From: Planctomycetota bacterium
GTDB taxonomy: Bacteria > Planctomycetota > Brocadiia > SM23-32
Reading direction: 5' to 3'
Assembly: GCA_030604585.1 (NCBI GenBank)
Contig: JAUVVP010000029.1
Location: 1 to 10,635 of the forward strand
DNA length: 10,635 nucleotides
Of this stretch, positions 7,641 through 10,635 are shown piece after piece; the first letter of the stretch is position 1; every line of letters begins with the position of its first letter. The notes under the pieces were generated by a model. That model did no database searches, had not been told where the DNA came from, and saw only the letters and a list, made by a program, of their open reading frames with translations. A program made the translations under genes and the position numbers.

Positions 7641-7978
7641 GGCCGTCTGCGCGGCAGGAGGGGCTCGATGTTCCGAAGCAACTCCGGGATGTCCGTCTCT
7701 ACGACCTGCCAGACAAGGTTCAGGTCCACCCGGTCGTACTGATGGATGACCCTGTCCCGCATGCCGGCGATCTCGCGCCACGGGATGTGTGGATGCCGGT
7801 CAGTGAAGTCGGCCGACAGGCGCTTTGCCGCCTGGCCCAGAAGGGTGATCTCGTGCAGGATGGCAGCTTGCGTCTTGGCATCCTCCAGGAAGGTGTTCCC
7901 GTCATGACCCTCCTTGAACTGGAGAATAAGCCGGGCGGCATTGGCGATGTCCAGCAGCGCTGTCTCATCGCGCGGCAT
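7637..7978 (-). CDS. hepT: HepT-like HEPN ribonuclease toxin
   Basis: A 113-residue, mostly helical DUF86/HepT family protein. The catalytic HEPN motif RX4HXY is intact as RDRVIHQY, with Arg74, His79 and Tyr81. In the studied HepT-MntA pair this RNase toxin is silenced when MntA attaches AMP groups to the tyrosine of the motif; that mechanism is family knowledge. The ATG at 7978 has GGAGGTG 5 bases upstream, and its coding sequence overlaps the end of mntA by 14 bases. A longer frame back to 8062 is only antitoxin sequence read in another frame. The stop codon lies in the toroid-gene relic, so the module's edge is at or very near this point. Length and motif indicate a functional toxin. Confidence 0.93.
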   Translation of the reverse strand: MPRDETALLDIANAARLILQFKEGHDGNTFLEDAKTQAAILHEITLLGQAAKRLSADFTDRHPHIPWREIAGMRDRVIHQYDRVDLNLVWQVVETDIPELLRNIEPLLPRRRP

Positions 7979-8282
7979 AGAACACCTCCGCGGAGCCCAG
8001 AATGGCGTCGCGACGGATCCAGTTGGCACTGTGCTCAACTGCCCAGCGACTGACCAGTTCAACCTTTCTGTTTAGGAGCGCGGCCAGCTCCTGCTCCATG
8101 CGGACCTCGTCCAGGAGGCTCCACGTTGCCTCCGGTGCATAAGCGACGAGCACGTCTACGTCGCTTTCGGGCCCGAAATCGCCCCGCAGAACCGAGCCGA
8201 ACAGGGCGAACTCCCTGATCTTCCACCGGCGGCAGAACTCCTCGATCTCATCCCTGGGGAGGTTGATGTTCTCCACGTTCAT
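7965..8282 (-). CDS. mntA: MntA-like nucleotidyltransferase antitoxin
   Basis: A 105-residue minimal nucleotidyltransferase. The family motif GSX10DXD is exact: Gly29-Ser30, ten residues, then Asp41 and Asp43 in DVDVLV. The position normally taken by the third metal-binding carboxylate is Glu75 in RKVELV rather than the more usual Asp; it is still acidic, so activity is plausible. MntA antitoxins AMPylate the partner HepT and so block its RNase activity (known for the family). The ATG at 8282 has GGAGAGG 4 bases upstream; an extended frame to 8360 would add 26 residues unlike the family. The antitoxin comes first and overlaps hepT, the usual order for this pair. A weak promoter candidate lies just upstream. 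Confidence 0.93.
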   Translation of the reverse strand: MNVENINLPRDEIEEFCRRWKIREFALFGSVLRGDFGPESDVDVLVAYAPEATWSLLDEVRMEQELAALLNRKVELVSRWAVEHSANWIRRDAILGSAEVFYAAR

Positions 8283-8341
8283 CACGCCTCTCCGCGTCCC
8301 GTTCGTGGTGCCGCACCTGGCCTCGGGCAGATGCGGGCACC

Positions 8342-8370
8342 ATTCTACACTGTGCTGCACCAGGAAGAAA
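8342..8370 (-). promoter_or_regulatory. Weak promoter candidate for mntA-hepT
   Basis: TAGAAT (8347-8342) matches the -10 box at five of six positions and is preceded by TGTG. The -35 region at 17 bases (TTTCTT, 8370-8365) is poor. It would give a leader of about 53 bases and make the module independent of the upstream toroid gene. Confidence 0.4.
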
Positions 8371-8400
8371 CCCCAGGCCCCCGCGGGGCGAATCCGGCGA

Positions 8401-9555
8401 TCACCAACCGTGCGTCGCGTGTTCGAGCGACAGCACCGCGTAAGCGGTCACAAGCTCCGGGACCTGCTCCATCCAGCGGCCGTTCTCGTTGAACCAGGAG
8501 CCGTCGGCGCGCTGCACCTTCAATAGCTGCGCGACCAGTTCGCTGCGCCAGTCGTGCGCCGCGCCGTCCGCGTCAACGATCGTCTCCTCGCCGTAGGCGT
8601 TCAGCGCACGGGCCATCGTCAGATAGTAGTAATAGAGCCCCTGCCGGCCCAGGCCGGGGTTCTCGGTGACGCTCCAGTGACGGCTGACCCACCCATAGGC
8701 GGCCACAACGCGCGGGTCGTCCTTCGCCAGGCGGGCGTAGACCATGCTTTTGAGGCCGGCGTAGGTCATGCCGCCGTAGCTTCTCAAGCCCCCTTCGGGG
8801 GTCTGGCCCGCCATGCTCTCGCCGGGCCGGTAGACGAAGCCGCCGTCGTTGGAGGCCCAGGGCTGGTCGTTGGTCGCCTTCAGGTTCTGGCAGCGCTCCA
8901 GGAAGGCGAGGGCGCGGTCGTAGGCCAGCTCGGTGCGCGTCTGCGCCCCCTGGCCCGTACCGGCCGCTGCGGCGTCCTCCTCGGCCACCTGTTCCAGGTT
9001 GCGGATGGCCTCAATGGCGAACTGGGTGTTCGACAGGTCAGCCCTGTGCATTCCCCCGCCTGAGGGGTCCCTCTCGTAACCCCAGCCGCCGTATTCGAGG
9101 CTGTCCCGTGCGAGGCCCTCGCCCTCGTCGGCCTGCCGGTCCAGCAGGAAGGCGCGCGCTCTGGCTATCAGCTCTTCGTCCTCGGGCAGCCCTGCTTCCA
9201 CGAGGGCCATGGCGCAGAGGCTGGTGCTGTAGCCGGCGTAGAAGCGGTCATACATGCCCCCGTCCGGTTTGGCGAAGCTGCGGATGTAGTCCAGGGCGCT
9301 GCCGACGGCGTGGCTGCCGGGCCCGAAGTCCTCCTGTTCGCTGCCGACCATGGCGGTGACCACCAGGGACGTGATGGCCGGGTGGCCCTGCCAGGAGCCG
9401 TTCTCTTTCTGGCTGCCTTCCAGGTATCGCAGGCCCCGCCGGACGGCCGCCTTGCTCTCCATCAGCAGTGACGCGTCGCGCCGGGCTTCGCCGAGGGCAA
9501 ACGAGACCGTCCCGGCGAACACGCCAACGCATATCACCAGTGCCGACCACCGCAT
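8401..9555 (-). CDS. Exported prenyltransferase/squalene-oxidase repeat (alpha/alpha-toroid) protein
   Basis: A 384-residue protein with a signal peptide (hydrophobic core about 4-22, cleavage probably near residue 24). The body is helical with recurring turns of the terpenoid-cyclase/prenyltransferase toroid type: SQKENGSWQG (48-57), AKPDGGMYD (95-103), NDGGFVY (236-242) and VQRADGSWF (347-355). The DXDD acid motif of squalene-hopene cyclases is absent, so triterpene cyclisation is unlikely; related exported proteins are common in Planctomycetota and mostly uncharacterised. I prefer the ATG at 9555, with GGGAGG 7 bases upstream; the ATG at 9561 touches the ribosome binding site. It follows the lipoprotein gene by 72 bases and is probably in its operon. 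A 51-bp stretch of the gene (8572-8622) is duplicated as a relic at 7590-7640. Confidence 0.87.
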   Translation of the reverse strand: MRWSALVICVGVFAGTVSFALGEARRDASLLMESKAAVRRGLRYLEGSQKENGSWQGHPAITSLVVTAMVGSEQEDFGPGSHAVGSALDYIRSFAKPDGGMYDRFYAGYSTSLCAMALVEAGLPEDEELIARARAFLLDRQADEGEGLARDSLEYGGWGYERDPSGGGMHRADLSNTQFAIEAIRNLEQVAEEDAAAAGTGQGAQTRTELAYDRALAFLERCQNLKATNDQPWASNDGGFVYRPGESMAGQTPEGGLRSYGGMTYAGLKSMVYARLAKDDPRVVAAYGWVSRHWSVTENPGLGRQGLYYYYLTMARALNAYGEETIVDADGAAHDWRSELVAQLLKVQRADGSWFNENGRWMEQVPELVTAYAVLSLEHATHGW

Positions 9556-9627
9556 GTTCATTCCTCCCTTGACCACAGATACCAGACCAGCCGGGCACGC
9601 ACAGGATGCCTTCTCTTGCCGTTTCTG

Positions 9628-10413
9628 TTACTGGTGCTCCCGCTCGCCTTCGGTCTCTTCTCGTTTCTGGGGTGCCCGGATGATCAACTTCACCGGCGTG
9701 CCGACGGGCGGGCACCTCTCTTCGTTGACGAAGTAGTACACATCGTCGTTTACGGTCGGCAGGACCAGTTCAAGGATGGCCAGCGGGTCGTGGTAAGTCG
9801 TGATGAGGGAGCCGTCAAGGTCCGCCCCGAACGCGCCGTCCAGCAGCCGGCTGCCCAGGAACACCCACGTGGTCTCGGTCATGGCGCGCTCGGCCTGGAC
9901 GTTGTAGAGGAACTCCTCCGCGCGGACGCGCAGCAGTTCCGCACCATCGTGCTCGTCATCGTCTCGCGACGGCTCGCGCCATTCGACGAATATGAGGGCC
10001 TCATCGCCCGGCGGCTTGCTCAGCTCCGGGCTGTCCTCGGGGTATTCGACCGACGGATTGCGGCCCGCCTGCATGTGCAGCAGCAGAAGGGCCACCTGGA
10101 GGTCTACCGGCTCCACGTCGAGGGTGAAGACGCTCTCGTGGACCTTCCCGCGCGGCAAGCAGGCCAGCAGCTCGATGGGTCCGCCCGCCTCCATGTTGAC
10201 CCGGCCGGGGCAGCGGACGGTCCGCTCCTTCGAGTTGATCACGACGTCGCCGACGCGATACAGGTGCGGCCCGATCTTGCGGACGGGCGGCTGTTGCCCG
10301 GCGGCGGGCGGTGCTTCCCGGTCCGGATCATCCTGCGCCTCGGGGCCCCCGGCGCACCCCGCCGGCCCCAGGAGGCAGAACGCCACGGCCATTGTCCAGA
10401 CCAATCTGTGCAT
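9628..10413 (-). CDS. YdjY-domain lipoprotein
   Basis: A 261-residue protein with a lipoprotein-type signal: basic start, hydrophobic segment, then LLGPAGC with Cys20. Pro at the -3 site is atypical for a lipobox, so lipidation is likely but not certain. An acidic, Pro-rich linker follows. The core GDVVINSKERTVRCPGRVNM, the later KVHESVFTLDVEP and VALLLLHM resemble the YdjY domain, of unknown function, seen in planctomycete exported proteins. The C-terminal third is also domain-like but unrecognised, ending in a charged tail. The ATG at 10413 has GGAGG 5 bases upstream; the frame can be extended to a GTG at 10434 but without reason. It precedes the toroid gene on the same strand, suggesting that the two work together outside the cytoplasm. 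Confidence 0.8.
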   Translation of the reverse strand: MHRLVWTMAVAFCLLGPAGCAGGPEAQDDPDREAPPAAGQQPPVRKIGPHLYRVGDVVINSKERTVRCPGRVNMEAGGPIELLACLPRGKVHESVFTLDVEPVDLQVALLLLHMQAGRNPSVEYPEDSPELSKPPGDEALIFVEWREPSRDDDEHDGAELLRVRAEEFLYNVQAERAMTETTWVFLGSRLLDGAFGADLDGSLITTYHDPLAILELVLPTVNDDVYYFVNEERCPPVGTPVKLIIRAPQKREETEGEREHQ

Positions 10414-10446
10414 GGGGCCCTCCACTTGGAACACCTGTATCTAAGG

Positions 10447-10475
10447 ATTCTAACGGGGGGCGCACAGCATGGAAA
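10447..10475 (-). promoter_or_regulatory. Candidate promoter of the lipoprotein-toroid operon
   Basis: TTTCCA (10475-10470), a 17-base spacer and TAGAAT (10452-10447) match the -35 and -10 boxes at four and five of six positions. The leader before the lipoprotein ATG would be about 27 bases. Confidence 0.5.
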
Positions 10476-10485
10476 GCGCAGCAGC

Positions 10486-10601
10486 GTGGCGAGGTTCCGG
10501 CACCCCCGGCGAGACGCCGGGGGCTACCCGGTACGGGTAGCCCTACCCGTACCGGGTAGGCGGGGCGTCTCGCCCCGCTCTTCGCGAATGGAGTGGCGAG
10601 G
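10486..10601. repeat. 9-bp direct repeats flanking the hairpin element
   Basis: GTGGCGAGG occurs at 10486-10494 and again at 10593-10601, in the same orientation on either side of the hairpin cluster. It could be a target-site duplication, the outer part of a larger repeat unit, or chance. The rest of the last 57 bases shows no gene or further structure. Confidence 0.5.
10503..10578. repeat. REP/BIME-like element of four abutting hairpins
   Basis: Four perfect hairpins lie end to end. H1 (10503-10523) has arms CCCCCGGCG/CGCCGGGGG and loop AGA. H2 (10524-10540) has arms CTACCCG/CGGGTAG and loop GTA. H3 (10543-10559) has the same arms and loop TAC. H4 (10560-10578) has arms GCGGGGCG/CGCCCCGC and loop TCT. 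H2 and H3 are exact reverse complements of each other, and H1 and H4 share the 11-base core GGCGTCTCGCC in opposite orientation. On the plus strand GTAG (10556-10559) directly precedes H4, and on the minus strand GTAG (10527-10524) directly precedes H1. That is the layout of two outward-facing REP units forming a BIME. It sits in the intergenic region upstream of the lipoprotein gene. Confidence 0.75.
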
Positions 10602-10635
10602 CGAAACGCAATGCTCCCAGTTCAACAGTCCACTA

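Noticed and set aside
7428..7781. Minus-strand 117-codon frame containing the toroid-like segment, as a gene
   Set aside because: Its first part is hepT in another frame and only 18 residues resemble the toroid protein; better explained as a relic.
8372..8400. Rho-independent terminator after the toroid gene
   Set aside because: The minus strand has a GCCCC/GGGGC stem with loop GCG, but only an interrupted, short T-rich stretch follows at a distance; too weak to call.
8401..9555. Squalene-hopene cyclase
   Set aside because: The toroid repeats are present, but there is no DXDD motif, the protein is about half the usual length, and it has a signal peptide.
10503..10578. CRISPR repeat or integron attC site
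   Set aside because: There is no repeated unit with regular spacers and no attC core sites; the structure is four paired hairpins with GTAG feet.

Overview
GC-rich (roughly two-thirds G+C by eye) bacterial chromosomal window with 12 protein-coding genes, one of them cut by the left edge. The mix points to a Planctomycetota-like or related environmental bacterium: a secreted alpha/alpha-toroid (prenyltransferase/squalene-oxidase repeat) protein, a YdjY-domain lipoprotein, a large secreted right-handed beta-helix protein, and GG(G)AGG ribosome binding sites with occasional GTG/TTG starts. This is inference from gene content; there is no rRNA or other marker to fix the taxon.

Layout. (1) 1-1795, minus: start of an F-type ATP synthase operon in the order atpZ-atpI-atpB-atpE, running off the left edge, with a good sigma70-type promoter at 1861-1890. 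(2) 1943-4009, minus: gmd then fcl, the two-step GDP-mannose to GDP-L-fucose pathway, with a promoter at 4054-4082. (3) 4178-5484, plus: queC (7-deazaguanine synthesis) translationally coupled through an ATGA overlap to a four-cysteine flavodoxin-fold reductase; its promoter diverges from that of gmd. (4) 5545-7428, minus: a secreted beta-helix protein carrying an in-frame run of 12 C. (5) 7637-8282, minus: an MntA-HepT toxin-antitoxin pair, abutting a 51-bp relic of a second copy of the neighbouring toroid gene. (6) 8401-10413, minus: a YdjY-like lipoprotein and the toroid protein, probably one exported pair. (7) 10486-10601: a non-coding element of four abutting hairpins.

The most unusual signals are as follows. 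The element at 10503-10578 has the architecture of two outward-facing REP units (GTAG followed directly by a hairpin) sharing an 11-bp core, with flanking stem pairs that differ but still pair. A toroid-gene relic has its edge at the hepT stop codon, which suggests the toxin-antitoxin pair displaced or truncated a paralogue. The ATP synthase subunit a carries an apparent two-helix insertion and lacks the usual proton-path residues other than the essential arginine. The C12 tract could switch the beta-helix protein off by slippage.

No tRNA, rRNA, CRISPR array, integrase or transposase gene was seen. Starts were chosen from Shine-Dalgarno spacing, so several genes are shorter than their longest open frame.
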